From Chamaecyparis obtusa (lineage: Eukaryota; Streptophyta; Pinopsida; Cupressales; Cupressaceae): DNA of 64,000 bases. The notes under the pieces are model-generated. The model saw nothing but the letters and a program-made list of their open reading frames with translations. It had not been told where the DNA came from and did not search any database. Both the position numbers and the translations under genes were made by a program. The DNA lies in assembly GCA_027943335.1 (NCBI GenBank), contig BSBK01002078.1:231501-295500 (forward strand), in the 5' to 3' direction. Positions within the stretch are counted from its first letter, which is position 1. Each line of letters begins with the position of its first letter. Below are positions 34,484-45,000 of the stretch, one piece after another.

Positions 34484-34989
34484 GAACTTAGCCACCAAGA
34501 TTAGGAGAATACATGAACATTGTAGTCACCTATTTGTTGAATAAAATGACTAATCACCTAGGAACTTGGAGAACTAGTGAACGTCTTAGTCACAGAGTCG
34601 CTGAATAGAATCATAACAGCCCTGGAAAGGAAATAACACGTGTAGAATGGGGAATTTAGTGGCTTGAAAAGGTAATGAGAAAATAGATCTTGGCTAGGGT
34701 TTTTGGACTTAAACAATTTCATGAAGCCCTAGGACATGGATTTAGACCTATTTCTTAGACCTTGAAACTGCAATATCTTTTTGGTTTTTACACTTGAGCA
34801 CCTACGATCTTAATTGGAGCTTGGACACACCATGGACTACCCTTGGCTAAGGGTGCAAGCCATGAAACCTAATAAATCTTCTTCATATAAAAAAACAAGC
34901 TTGCAGGTGGTTATGACAATTTCTTAGGGTTTTCATAGGAATAGACCATTTTCTTAGGATTTTGGCTATGATAGGAAAATGACCTAACA
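34484..34989 (-). repeat. RLG-L 5' LTR, second part (after X1)
   Basis: GAACTTAGCCACCAAGATTA onward matches 21750-22249 of the other LTR and ends GACCTAACA at 34989. It completes the 3174-bp repeat. Confidence 0.9.
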
Positions 34990-35783
34990 AATTCTTTTGA
35001 TATAGTGCCCTCACTTATAAATGTGTCATAAACAAGTGTAGAAGGAGCTTCTGATTGTTTTTTGATAATCAAGGATCTTCCATATGACTTAGGAGATAAG
35101 GGTAATTATGTGATACAAATTTTTTTACCCAAAGTGTATTCTCCCATACTTTGGTCTTTTATGTGTATTTTGATCCCATTGGATTTATAATTTGATACTA
35201 CATTACTTGGATCAATGGGTATTGTTGCAGAAGATCCAGCACAATTATATGGTACCAAAGATTTAGGTGTTGTCTTCACAATTTTGCAATATTGGAAAGG
35301 ATTTGGATCTCATTTGATAGTTATATCTTGATCATTATGGGGAAATTTCAAACATTAATGATAAGTCAAGGGAATAGCTTGCATAGAATGAATCCAAGGT
35401 CTCCCCAAAAGAATGTTATATGTGAGATCCATATCAAGAACTTGACAAAGGACATCTTTGATTACATTACCTACTTTGATAGGAAGAAAAAAAAATCCCT
35501 TGGATGACCTCTCTTCTTCATCATAAGCTTTGATTGTGATTTTCTTCTGTGGATCTACAATGTTTTAAAAAAATCCCAATGCAAGGACTAGTTTTAAAGT
35601 GCATATATTCAAGCCAGCTCCTCCATCTATTATAACTCTTTTGATTTTATGATTTTGTACAAGGACTTCTATATGGAGTGGGGCATTATGCAGTTGATTA
35701 ATGGATAGATCATCATGCTTAGTAAAAGATAGGTAATGTGGAGTTGTCAAATGTCCCACCATAGCTTGGAATTGGGCTTGATC
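34990..35783 (-). pseudogene. pol: RLG-A protease region
   Basis: From 35783 down the minus strand reads AQFQAMVGHLTTPHYLSFTK, then LHIEVLVQNHKIKRVIIDGG and AGLNICTLKLVLALGFF. This is an aspartic protease with the active site as DGGAG, where relatives have DSGA or DSGS. It continues, with stops and a shift at about 35570, into FFFLPIKVGNV, DMDLTYNILLGRPWIHSMQA and IPLTYH, the flap and the LLGRPW-H block that ends retropepsins of this lineage. The sequence is cut at 35784 by the X2 LTR, and at 34990 by RLG-L. The open piece includes a few non-native codons from the X2 LTR at its start. Confidence 0.88.
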
Positions 35784-36908
35784 TATTGGAAAGTTGACTA
35801 TACTATTGTATATGACTAGATATAGTGATGTCATTATGGAAACAAAGTCATATAGAGTTTTTGAGTGAATGCACATTATCATAAGGTCAGAATATGGCTA
35901 AGTATAGAAGAATGGATAGTTAGCAGAGCACCAGAAGATCAGAGCATCAGTGCACATGCATATGACCAAGTTATGGTATGCACCCTTGAAGTTAATCTGG
36001 TAAGTGTGTATTCATGCTAAGTCTAAGAGCACATGATCAGATGAGACAATATGAGGAAGATACAGTCAATTGAAGTGATATAGATAGTGAAAGCCAAGAT
36101 AGAACAGAGTATGCAACCGACTGTTAGTATTTTGATTAGCGGTTATAATAATGTTTTGTAAAGGCTATGCACCTATTGTAATTAGGTTTTAGACATGTAA
36201 ACATCTTTGTTTGTAAACACGCTTGAGAAAATTCACTTGGAAGCATTGTATTTAATTGGTTATAGGCCGACTTAGTTAATTGTTTTGTTAGTGCATATAA
36301 ATATAAGATGCACCTTTTTAATAATGCATGGAACTGGATATAGAGATAACATAAGAAGAACAGAGACATGAAAAGTGAAGATATAATAAGTTAGAGCTTT
36401 ACAAGGGGCTAAAGCATCAACACTCAAAAGGAACTGATCAAACATGTAGTGTCACAACACTAGTTCATCTAGTAGATATAGTGTGTATCTAAGATCAGAA
36501 GGTTGTAGCCTTCACCACTTGAGTAGTGAGCTCTAGGACAATGTGTCCCCACCCCTAACAAGGTTATTGTAAAAGACTCCTAATAGGGTCTAACCTTTGA
36601 CCAGGTCACTGTACTAAAAGAATTATAAAGAACAACTCCTAGTAGGGTTGCAAATCTTCTAAGAAGGATCATAACACACTAAACACTAGTGCAACTCTTA
36701 GTGGGTGTCAATTCACAATGAGTTTTTTACCTATTTGAGTTTCCTCGTAACCATATTGGTGTTATGTGTTGTGATTGTCTATCTTATTTATATTGATGTT
36801 CATTTCAGTACTTAAGAAATCAAGCTAAGTTTCAATTGTAAATGGAAAATAATAAGATATAGTGAACAATGATTCACCCCCCCCCTCTTAGTGTTCCCAT
36901 TCCTAAGA
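35784..36908 (+). repeat. X2 5' LTR (1125 bp)
   Basis: Starts TATTGGAAAGTTGAC and ends CATTCCTAAGA (CTAACA in X1). The primer site following at 36911 reads TAGTATCAGAGA, with two changes from TGGTATCAGAGC, so this copy would now prime poorly. Confidence 0.9.
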
Positions 36909-36963
36909 ATTAGTATCAGAGATCTGGTCCTCTGAAGAAAAGTTTAACCACTTGAGGAGATCA

Positions 36964-38094
36964 ATGGGTTCAGAAGAAGCAAAGAATCTAAAGAAGAATC
37001 TTATGGTAACTCTTGAAGACCTTGACAGATCTGAGAAAGAAGTTGAAGAACTAAAATTGAAATTAAGTGGTGCACAAGTTTTCATCAAGAAGCTAAGAAA
37101 AGATTTGAAAGATTGTTCAAACAATGATTTGGGAAAAATGGTTAAGAAGTTGAATGAGGAGAAAACATCTCTAAAAGATCAGATTGAAGAGTTGGATGAA
37201 AAGCTAACTAAAAATTAAGAAGTTTATGATGAATAGATCAAAGAGAACCTTCAATTGAATGAAGAATTGAGGCAAGAAAATGTGGAAATCTTGGAGCTAA
37301 GAAACATCAAAGAAAAGTTGGAATCTGAGTTGAAAGAGGTAAAGAATCACATTGAGAAATTACACTCCAGTTCTAATTTGATAGAGTCACAGTTATATGC
37401 ATGAAAGATTAAAGGAGATACTAGCGGTATTGGATTTAATGAAGCACAAAATCAGATTGATGACATGTGAGAAACAATGAAAGCACTCGAAGACACTAAA
37501 GATGCTAAGAAGAGTGGAAATTAGACTAAAGACAATTTTGAACCATCTAAGGATGAGTGCAAGCCAATAGACTAAACTTGTTATGCCTGTAACAAGAATG
37601 GACATATTGTAAGGGATTGTAAAGAGGTAAGACCTTTCAATGGTTACTGTTATTCATGCAATAAATTTGGCCATAGAGCTATGAATTGTAGAAAAAGTTA
37701 GAAGAACAAGACTCAAAATAATCAGAGAAATCAGTATCAACCAAATGCAAGAAGTTCTTAGAGTATTACATGTTAGATATGTAATTATAATGGTCACTCA
37801 ACTAGATAGTGTAAAATAGTAATCCATATCAATGCGTAGAGGAATTTAAGGCCTCCAGTTATTTGTCACTCTAGTAAAAAGGCTAGAAACATCTCAAAAT
37901 TTTGTAAATCAAGAACGCAAAGTCAAGAAAGCCCTAAAAAGATAAAAGTATCAATATTGAATGAAGAAGGAGAAGTCAAGTTTGTGAAAGCTACAACAGA
38001 TGTGAGATTGATTTGGATAGAGGAAAAGAAGGATAAGGTTGATGAGTATGTATTGGATGCATTTGCAATGGATGCACCCTCTACATCTAGATGA
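36964..38094 (+). pseudogene. X2 ORF1: coiled coil plus CCHC knuckles
   Basis: In frame from ATG 36964 to TGA 38092-38094 with no net shift. The coiled coil (VTLEDLDRSEKEVEELKLKL) and four knuckles are recognisable: CYACNKNGHIVRDC, CYSCNKFGHRAMNC, one as ICNYNGHSTR with stops on both sides, and a last one that has lost two cysteines. More than ten stops, including TAG at 37774 where X3 has CAG. X2 keeps the intact form of the first knuckle that is damaged in X1, which supports an ancestral set of four. Confidence 0.82.
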
Positions 38095-38514
38095 ATGATC
38101 CTCAGGGTCATAAGGGGAGCTAATTTTCCTCTAGACCCCTGCATGGCTGGCATACTCACCCTCAGAGTATGTGCCTTTGGATTTAACATTTTGGAGACTA
38201 TTTGATGCTATGTGCAAGAGCAGATTGCTTGATCGATTACAAGATGGAAGTTGGAAATTCTCAATCAAATTCTAGTTTACACGGCAAGCATTAATGGTAG
38301 AAATTTTACTTTATAGGCTATGAAAACTTACAGATCACTCATTGCATTTGAGATAGAGTGATTGGAGACCATAGAAGCCCTAGTAGCTAGATTGTGAAGT
38401 ATTGGAGCTTAATTTGCCAGCGAAGAAGTGTGATTGATCAATTGTGAAGGCCTAGTCTGACATGATGATTCATAAGTCTTTGGAATCCTATTTTGAGTGT
38501 TAACCAAGTAAGTC

Positions 38515-40176
38515 ATGGCTACACTAGTTATCTTTGATGTTTCTAAGAGAAAGAGATACATTTTTAATAGGCACCCTTTTAAGTCAACCCTAGATGACCT
38601 AGAAGGTGTATTTTTAAGAACCCCTATGGGCATAATGCATGTTGAAGACATTCATGTGTATATATACTGTAAGAAGGAACTAGTTGGACTTGATAGGATA
38701 AGCTCGCACCTTGAGTCCATGATGAAACTAGACAATACATTCCTAGATGAGTTCGCACATTTGGAAAACCATCCCATTATTGATTATGCTATGACATATG
38801 AGTTTTATGAATATGAGTGGATAAAGATATTACTAAGAAGAATTCATGATGACCTATTCTGGATAGGTGAAGTCCTAGTAAGAATCACAGGAGATCTTAT
38901 TCATGAAATGACAGGCCTTTCTAGGATAGGTGCCATTCTTCCAGTGGGAAAGGATGTGAGAAATTAGTTGAACATGCATGTAAGTCTAGAAGTGATAAGC
39001 ACAGTATGACAATTGAGCCTACTGAAGAGAAAGACATCAAATTGATGTCTATGATACTAGGTTAGAGGTTTCAGCACACCGACAGGATGAATAGTGTGTC
39101 TATAGCCACTAGTCTTGCAACAATTAGACTTGCTAGAGAAAATGGAGAGTTCAATCTATGTGAGATCTTGCGTGCACAATTGATTGATAATATTAGAGCC
39201 ATTAAGCATGATAAGACCAAAATATTTAGGTTTGGGTCTTTAATCATTTACATGTACTTCCATATACTTGGAAAGGTCTCAGATTTGTACTTAGACAAAA
39301 GTATGCCTATAATGCCTAAAATATCTCTTAAGGCATCTACTAAGAGAACATTAAAGGATTACATGGATCTAGAATTGAAGACATTCAGGATCAAAATGCA
39401 GATGAGGTACAGGATACCAAAAATTATTGTTGAGAAATACAAAGACAACATTTTTTTTATGGTAGAAACTAACATAACATGTATGGAAGAAGTTGAGCCT
39501 AGAACAAAGTGGATCCATCAACTTGGTTATGAGGTAGAGGAACCAATCTTGGAAGCATATGCACAAGTATTACTATCAGCACCTAAGGACCCTAATGAAC
39601 CTAGATGGGGAAGTTATGAAGAAAAGAAATGGCAAGTTGATGTAGTTCTGAATAGTTCATCAACTAAGAGGAAAGCCTCTAAGATTACATCTGAGATACT
39701 CAGAACTCATGGTGTAACATAGGAAGACCTAGAAAAAGAAAGAGAAGAAAATATAGCATTGGAGATTGAGAGCACATCCATAGTGGAAGATAAAACTAAT
39801 GATCCTAAAATGAAGAAAGTCAAGATTGAGAAGATTGATGATCCAAAGGATAAATAGGGTAAAAAAAATGTTATCCCTCTTGTGCCCAAAGAGACAATTG
39901 ATCTGGATACCACATCACCTCCAGAATACAAAAGAATGCCAAAGAGGAAGAAGGAAACAAACACAAGTCATCCATCCTCTAGTACTAGAAGTTTGAGGAA
40001 GAATGCTCAAGAACCTCTTGAGGTAGGTTTCAAACCTAGTCTTCAAGTTTTGAGAACAAGGATTATTGATGAAGGCAAAATAGATCAGATAGGAAAATTC
40101 TATGAGAAATATAGTGATATTGATAAATCAAAAATCCATGGAATGATAATCAAACACATGCTCAAGTTCAAGAAGA
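38515..40176 (+). pseudogene. X2 ORF2, N-terminal half, truncated
   Basis: ATG 38515 (MATLVIFDVSKRKRYIFN) opens 150 codons that match X1 ORF2 closely (DDLFWIGEVLVRITGDLIHE). A shift at about 38965 puts the rest in a second frame, open from 39087 to 39722, with the FRFGSLIIYMYFHILG and QLGYEVEEPILEAYAQVLLS blocks. After a TAG it continues to KIHGMIIKHMLKFKK, where the X3 LTR cuts in. TAGs at 39720 and 39855 are shared in part with X1. Confidence 0.82.
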
Positions 40177-41291
40177 TGTTGTAAAGTTGAATATACTAGT
40201 GTATATGACTTAATATAGTGTTTTCATTATGGAAACAAAGTCATATGATGTTTTGGAGTCAGCGCTCATGATAAGAAGATCAAAAATCAGTTAAGTGTTG
40301 AAGACTAGACAATGCATAGAGTACTCAAAGGTCAGAGCATCAGTGCACATGCATACAATAGAATTATGGTATGTGCCCTAGAATTTAAGTTGGTAAGATC
40401 ATATTCATGGTAATTCCAAGAGCGGATGATTAGAGGATTCAGTATGAGGAAGATATAGAGAGTTGAAGTTGCATAGACAGTGAATACGAGAGAAGAATAG
40501 AGCAAGCAATTGACTTTTGGTATTTTGGTTAGTGGTTATATTATTATGTTGTCAAGGCTATGCACCTATTGTAATTAGGTTTTAGACATATAATGATGTT
40601 TTTTGTAAACATGCTTGAGCCAATTCAATTGGAAGCATTGTATGTAATTAGTTAAAGGGCCGACCTAGTTAATTATTTTGTATGCGCATATAAATATTAG
40701 ATGCATCATTGTAATGATGTATAGAAGTTTTTATAGAGTTGAAAGAAGTAGAAGAAAAGTGTACAAAGAGTTGATAAGATGTATTAGATATTTGCAAGAG
40801 GTCAAAGCATCAACGCATCAAAGAAACTGATTAGACAAGCAGTGTCACAGTGCCAGTTCATCCAGCAGATATAGTGTGTATCTGAGATCTAAAGGTTGTA
40901 GCATTCACCACTTGCGTAGTGAGCTCTAGGATAGTTTGTCCCCATCACTAATAGGGTTATTGTAAAAGAATCCTAACAAGGTACAACCCTTGACCAGGTC
41001 ACTGTACTAAATACATTGTAAAGCAACTCCTAACAGGGTTAAGGATCTTCTAACAAGGATCATAAAACACTAGTACAAATTATTTATGGGTGTCAATTCC
41101 CATCGGGATTTTTACCTATTTGGGTTTCCCCATAACCACATTGGTGTTATGTGTTGAGTTCATGTTTCTTATTTATGTTGATGTTTATTTCAGTACTTAA
41201 ACATTTAAGTTAAGTTTAAGAAGAAAAATAAAAAAGATCAAATTAAGTGAACACTGATTCACCCCCCCTCTCAGTGTTCCCATTCCTAACA
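40177..41291 (+). repeat. X3 5' LTR (1115 bp)
   Basis: Starts TGTTGTAAAGTTGAATATAC and ends CATTCCTAACA; the U5 block and C-run are conserved with X1. It directly follows truncated X2 coding sequence. Confidence 0.9.
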
Positions 41292-41293
41292 AT

Positions 41294-41305
41294 TGGTATC
41301 AGAGC
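41294..41305 (+). other. X3 primer binding site
   Basis: TGGTATCAGAGC, intact, two bases after the LTR. Confidence 0.92.
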
Positions 41306-41345
41306 TCCGGTCCTCAGCAAAGAAGTTTAACCACTTGAGGAGATC

Positions 41346-42475
41346 ATGGAAACAATAGAAATGAAATATCTGAAAAGGAATCTTGAAGCTTCTCTTGAAG
41401 ACCTGGATAGATCCGAAAAAGAAATTGAAGAAATGAAAGAAAAAGTCAGTGATGCTCAAGCAGTCATCACAATGCTAAGAAAATATTTGAAAGAATGCTC
41501 TACCAGTGATTTAGGGATAATGATCAAGAAGCTGAATGAAGAAAATTCATCCTTGAAAGAAAAAATTGAAGAATTAGATGATAAGCTAACCAACAATCAA
41601 TAAGTCTATGATGAACAAATCAAAGAGAACCTTCAACTGAATGAAGAATTGAGGTAAGAAAACATGGAAATCTTGGAGCTAAGAAACAAAAAAAAAAGAT
41701 TGGAATCTAAATTGAAAGAGGCTAAGAATCACATTCATAAACTGCACACAATCAAAGATCTAATTGAATCTCAACTTTATACTCAGAAGCTTAAAGGAGA
41801 TACCAACGACATTGGATTCAATGAAGTACAAAATCAGATTGATAACATGCAAGAAAGAATGAAAGCACCATAAGACACCATAGATGCTAAGGAGACTTGA
41901 AGTCAGACTAAAGATCATGTTGGACCATCCAAGAATGAGTGCAAGCTAGTAGATTGAACTTGTTATAAATGTAACAAGCATGGACATATAGCAAGGAACT
42001 ATACAAAGGTAAGACCTTTCAATGGTTAGTGTTATTCATGCAATAAATTTGGTCATAGAGCTATGAATTGTAACACAAGTCAGAAGAGAAAGAATCAACA
42101 TAATTAGAGAAATCAGAATCAGCCAAATATAAGAAGCTCTCAAAATGTTACATGTCAGATATGTAACTATAATGGTCACTCAGCTAGACAATGTAAAATG
42201 GTAACCCATGTCAATGCACCAAGGAATGTAAGGCCTCTAGTTATTTGTCACTCATGTAACAAGGCTGGACACATGTCAAAGTTTTGTAGATCAAGGATGC
42301 AAAGTCATGAAAGCCCTGAAACCTAGAAGAATCAATATTGGATACTGAAGGTGAAGTCAAGTTTGTGAAAGCTTTAGAAGATGCAAGCTAGATTTGGTCA
42401 GAGGCAAAGAAGGCTAACGTTGATGAGAATGTATTGGATGCATCCACAATGGATGCACCCTCTACATCTAGATGA
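41346..42475 (+). pseudogene. X3 ORF1: coiled coil plus four CCHC knuckles
   Basis: From ATG 41346 the heptad-rich region (LEASLEDLDRSEKEIEEMKE) leads, through a few stops, to CYKCNKHGHIARNY, CYSCNKFGHRAMNC, CQICNYNGHSARQC and CHSCNKAGHMSKFC. Knuckles 2-4 are intact; the first has lost its last Cys. A frameshift near 42320 alters the acidic tail. CAG codons at 42114, 42120 and 42156 correspond to TAG in X1. Confidence 0.84.
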
Positions 42476-42900
42476 ATGGCCCTCAGGGTCATAGGAGGAG
42501 ATAATTTAGCTCTAAACCCCTACGTGGCTGGTATACTTACCCTCAAAGTATGTTCCTTTGGATTTAACCTTTTGGAGAATAATAGAGGCTATGTGCAAGA
42601 GCACACTTCCTGATTGATAATAGAACAAAAGATGGGAATTTTCAATGAAAGTCTAGTTTATGCGGCAAGAATTAATGGTGGAATTTTTAATTTAAAATAC
42701 ACAAAAGCTTTTAGAGCTCTCATTGCATTCAAATTCAAAGAGATTGGAGAGAAGAGGAGCCCTAGCATTTGAGTGTGAAGGATTGTAGATTGATTCACCA
42801 ATGTTTAGCAAAGTGCATTTGATCGGCTGTGGAAGCCCTAATTCATCATGCTGATTCAGAAGTCTTTGAGATCATTTGGAAAGTGATATACAAGTAAGTA

Positions 42901-43641
42901 ACTGATACTCCCATTTTATTTGATGTGGTAGAGAAGAAGAGATATGTGTTTAAAAGGAATCCATTCAAATCCACACTAGATGACCTAGAAGGTGCATTCT
43001 CCTGCACTCCCATGGGTGTTATGCATGTGGAAGATATCAGGGCATACATATATTGCAAAAAGGAACTAGTAGGTTTGGATAGAATAAGAGCACACACGAA
43101 AATAATGATGAAACCTAATAAAACCTTCATGGATGAGTATGCACAGTTGGAAAATCATCCTATAGTGGAATATGCTATGGCATATGAGTTATATGAGTTA
43201 GAATGGATCAAGATCCTACTCAGCAGGATCTATGATGACCTATTTTGGATAGGTGAAGTGCCGGTTAGGATAATAGGAGACCTAATTCATGAAATGATAG
43301 GAGTCTCAGGGATAGGCACCATTCTTCCAGCAGGCAAGGATGTTAGAAAACTAGTTGAGAAAACTTGGAAATCAAGAAGTGATAGGTGTGGAATGACAAT
43401 AGAGTCTATAGAGGAGAATGACATCAAATTGATGTCCATGATACTGGGATACAGGTTCCAACACACCAGCAGAGTAAATAGTGTGTCAATGGCCACTATT
43501 CTAGCAAAAATAAGGTTGGTAAGAGAGAAAGGAGAGTTTAATCTATGTGAAATCTTGTGCACATAGCTAATAGACAACATAAGAGCCATCAAGCATGACA
43601 AGACCAAGATATTCAGGTTTAGGTCTTTAATAATCTATATG
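42901..43641 (+). pseudogene. X3 ORF2, part 1 (left of E1)
   Basis: Matches X1 ORF2 from its first codon, but the start ATG has become ACT at 42901-42903. The open stretch from 42925 carries KRYVFKRNPFKSTLDDLEGA and DDLFWIGEVPVRIIGDLIHE. A TAG at 43564 replaces the Gln of the X1 sequence. The reading continues to the E1 insertion at 43641 and resumes at 53253. Confidence 0.85.
43637..43641. repeat. Target site duplication of E1, left copy (ATATG)
   Basis: ATATG precedes the E1 5' LTR and recurs exactly at 53248-53252 after the 3' LTR. Removing E1 and one copy restores the X3 ORF2 sequence as in X2. Confidence 0.96.
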
Positions 43642-44669
43642 TGTATACACCTAAAAATGGTCACCTAGACTATTAGCCCCTTTTGCTAAATCATAAATTG
43701 CTTATTCTTGATCAAATCCTAGTTCTATCATTTATTCGATTATTTTCTATGGGCTAACCATCTTATCCTAAGTCTTTATTTATTTAAAAGGAATATTTCC
43801 TCCCCTTTTAAATAAATAAAAGCCCTCACTTTTCCTCTTATCCTAAGTTGCACAAATAAAGCATTATTCTTATTTTATAAAAAGAGAAAAGTACTTTTTG
43901 TCTCATATGGACACAAAAGTCAACTCTTATTTTCCTATTGGAGGATACTTGTGCACATGGATTGCTCCTCTTTTAAGCTCCACCGTTGATTAAATCTTTT
44001 GCCTCTTAATCTCCATGGCCCATTCCTTTTTCACCTCCTATAAAAGGAGAGCTCTCTTCCTCATTTGCACACAATTTTTATGTTATTGTTATGCTACAGG
44101 TTTTCTAGGTCATCTTGGAGCTTTTGGAGATATTCTTGCATCTAGGGTTTGAAGATTTGGAGCATTGTTGGCATTCATCTTGGATCTTCATCAACACTCT
44201 ATCTTCTTGTCTTCATTCTTGCATCATCATGGCTTTCTTGCTTCATAGTTAGATTTCATTTCTTGCATAGTAGCTTCATTTTCATGGCATTCTTAGCTTA
44301 GATTTCCTTTATGCTTTAGATTAATTCATCTAGTTTAACTAGGAGGCTTTGTAATACTTGCATCTTTCATTTCCATAGTTTAGCTTGCATTTCCATTCTT
44401 AATCTAGCTTGCATTTCCATTCTTAATCTAGCTTGCATTGCATTTCATTCTTGATTCTTGAGGATATTGGCATTCTTGCCCTTGTCTTCATTGAATCTCC
44501 CATTGCATGGTTTACTAGCAAGGTTATTGGCTTAATAGCTCTAGCTGAGAGCATTCTTAAAACCCTTGCACTCCATGCCTAGGGAGCTATGGATCGATTT
44601 GTGAGGGCTCATTCTTGAGTTTCCTTGCATGTAATGATTCATAGAAGTGTGACACATTTATAGCACACA
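43642..44669 (+). repeat. E1 5' LTR (1028 bp)
   Basis: Starts TGTATACACCTAAAAATGG and ends TTTATAGCACACA. TATAAAAG at 44039-44046 is a good core promoter candidate. A 24-bp unit (AGCTTGCATTTCCATTCTTA) is repeated at 44382 and 44406, with a partial third copy. Confidence 0.96.
44039..44046 (+). promoter_or_regulatory. TATA box of E1 LTR
   Basis: TATAAAAG in a CT-rich context about 630 bp before the LTR end; transcript starts would be expected shortly downstream. The identical box is at 52617-52624 in the 3' LTR. Confidence 0.6.
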
Positions 44670-44674
44670 TTTTT

Positions 44675-44692
44675 TGGCGCCCACCGTGGGGC
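44675..44692 (+). other. E1 primer binding site, tRNA-Lys-like
   Basis: TGGCGCCCACCGTGGGGC, five bases after the LTR. To my knowledge a plant tRNA-Lys 3' end would give TGGCGCCCAACGTGGGGC, one base different. Confidence 0.85.
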
Positions 44693-44799
44693 AGAGTAGA
44701 CTAGCTTTGTCCCTTCTTTTTCTGCATTTTCATCATTTTCCATCAATTTTTCGGCAAGTTTTTAGCGCAATTTTTGTTCTCTGGTTTTTTGTCTCAGAA

Positions 44800-45000
44800 T
44801 ATCGTGCGATACTTCTCAGGTATATCGTGCGATATACCTTACTATACGCGTGCGATACTTCGCTCCTGAGAAGAATCGCACGGTAGTATTGAGGTATATC
44901 GCCTGGTCTCGGGCGAAGTATCGCCTGGTGTTGGGTGAAATATCGCACGGACTGAAAAGTATCGCCTGGTGTCGGGTGAAGTATCACGCGATACTGTGTC
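44800..45000 (+). repeat. TATCGCRCGATA-type repeats and inverted repeats in E1 leader
   Basis: At least nine related words (ATATCGTGCGATAC, TATCGCCTGGTGTCGGG, TATCGCACGG) lie within 200 bp. GGTATATCGTGCGATATACC at 44819-44838 is a 9-bp inverted repeat with a 2-base centre. Further copies pair with one another on paper. The position right after the primer site is where packaging and dimer signals lie in other retroelements. Confidence 0.7.

Larger units (their letters stand above)
19084..34989 (-). mobile_element. RLG-L: gag-only Gypsy-like element with 3.17-kb LTRs, split by X1
   Basis: Two long direct repeats (19084-22249, 3166 bp; and 24503-27170 plus 34484-34989, 3174 bp after removing X1) flank an interior of only 2.25 kb. 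Orientation is minus, from the primer site next to the right repeat and the gag frame. It carries no protease, RT or integrase. It sits in the protease-RT linker of RLG-A; the flanking five bases are GCTTC on the left and AATTC on the right, a decayed duplication. The LTRs differ at many sites (roughly one in twelve by eye), so it is old. Confidence 0.9.
10536..35783 (-). mobile_element. RLG-A: host Gypsy retrotransposon, split by nested insertions
   Basis: Minus-strand pieces run in Gypsy order from right to left: protease (35783-34990), a linker with a glycine-rich NMGYQG motif (19083-18775), the pre-RT region (18510-17821), RT part 1 (17790-17610), RT part 2 (13693-13176), RNase H, integrase (to 10820), 3' tail and purine tract. 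RLG-C splits the RT between 13699 and 17609. RLG-L with its own insertion X1 splits the protease-RT linker between 19084 and 34989. Reading across both insertions restores continuous coding sense, which shows they came later. The gag and 5' LTR are absent, because X2 cuts in at 35784. Confidence 0.9.
35784..40176 (+). mobile_element. X2: second X element, 5' part (cut by X3)
   Basis: A 5' LTR, a mutated primer site, ORF1 and the first half of ORF2 match X1 in order. At 40176 the sequence breaks off in the middle of ORF2 and an X-type LTR followed by its own primer site begins. X3 therefore appears to be inserted in X2. The rest of X2 should lie to the right of X3, outside the window. The five bases before its LTR are TGATC. 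Confidence 0.88.

Noticed and set aside
33290..41291. Large X-LTR satellite (four similar LTRs within 14 kb)
   Set aside because: Each LTR pairs with its own primer site, ORFs or purine tract, so they belong to three separate insertions and not to a tandem array.
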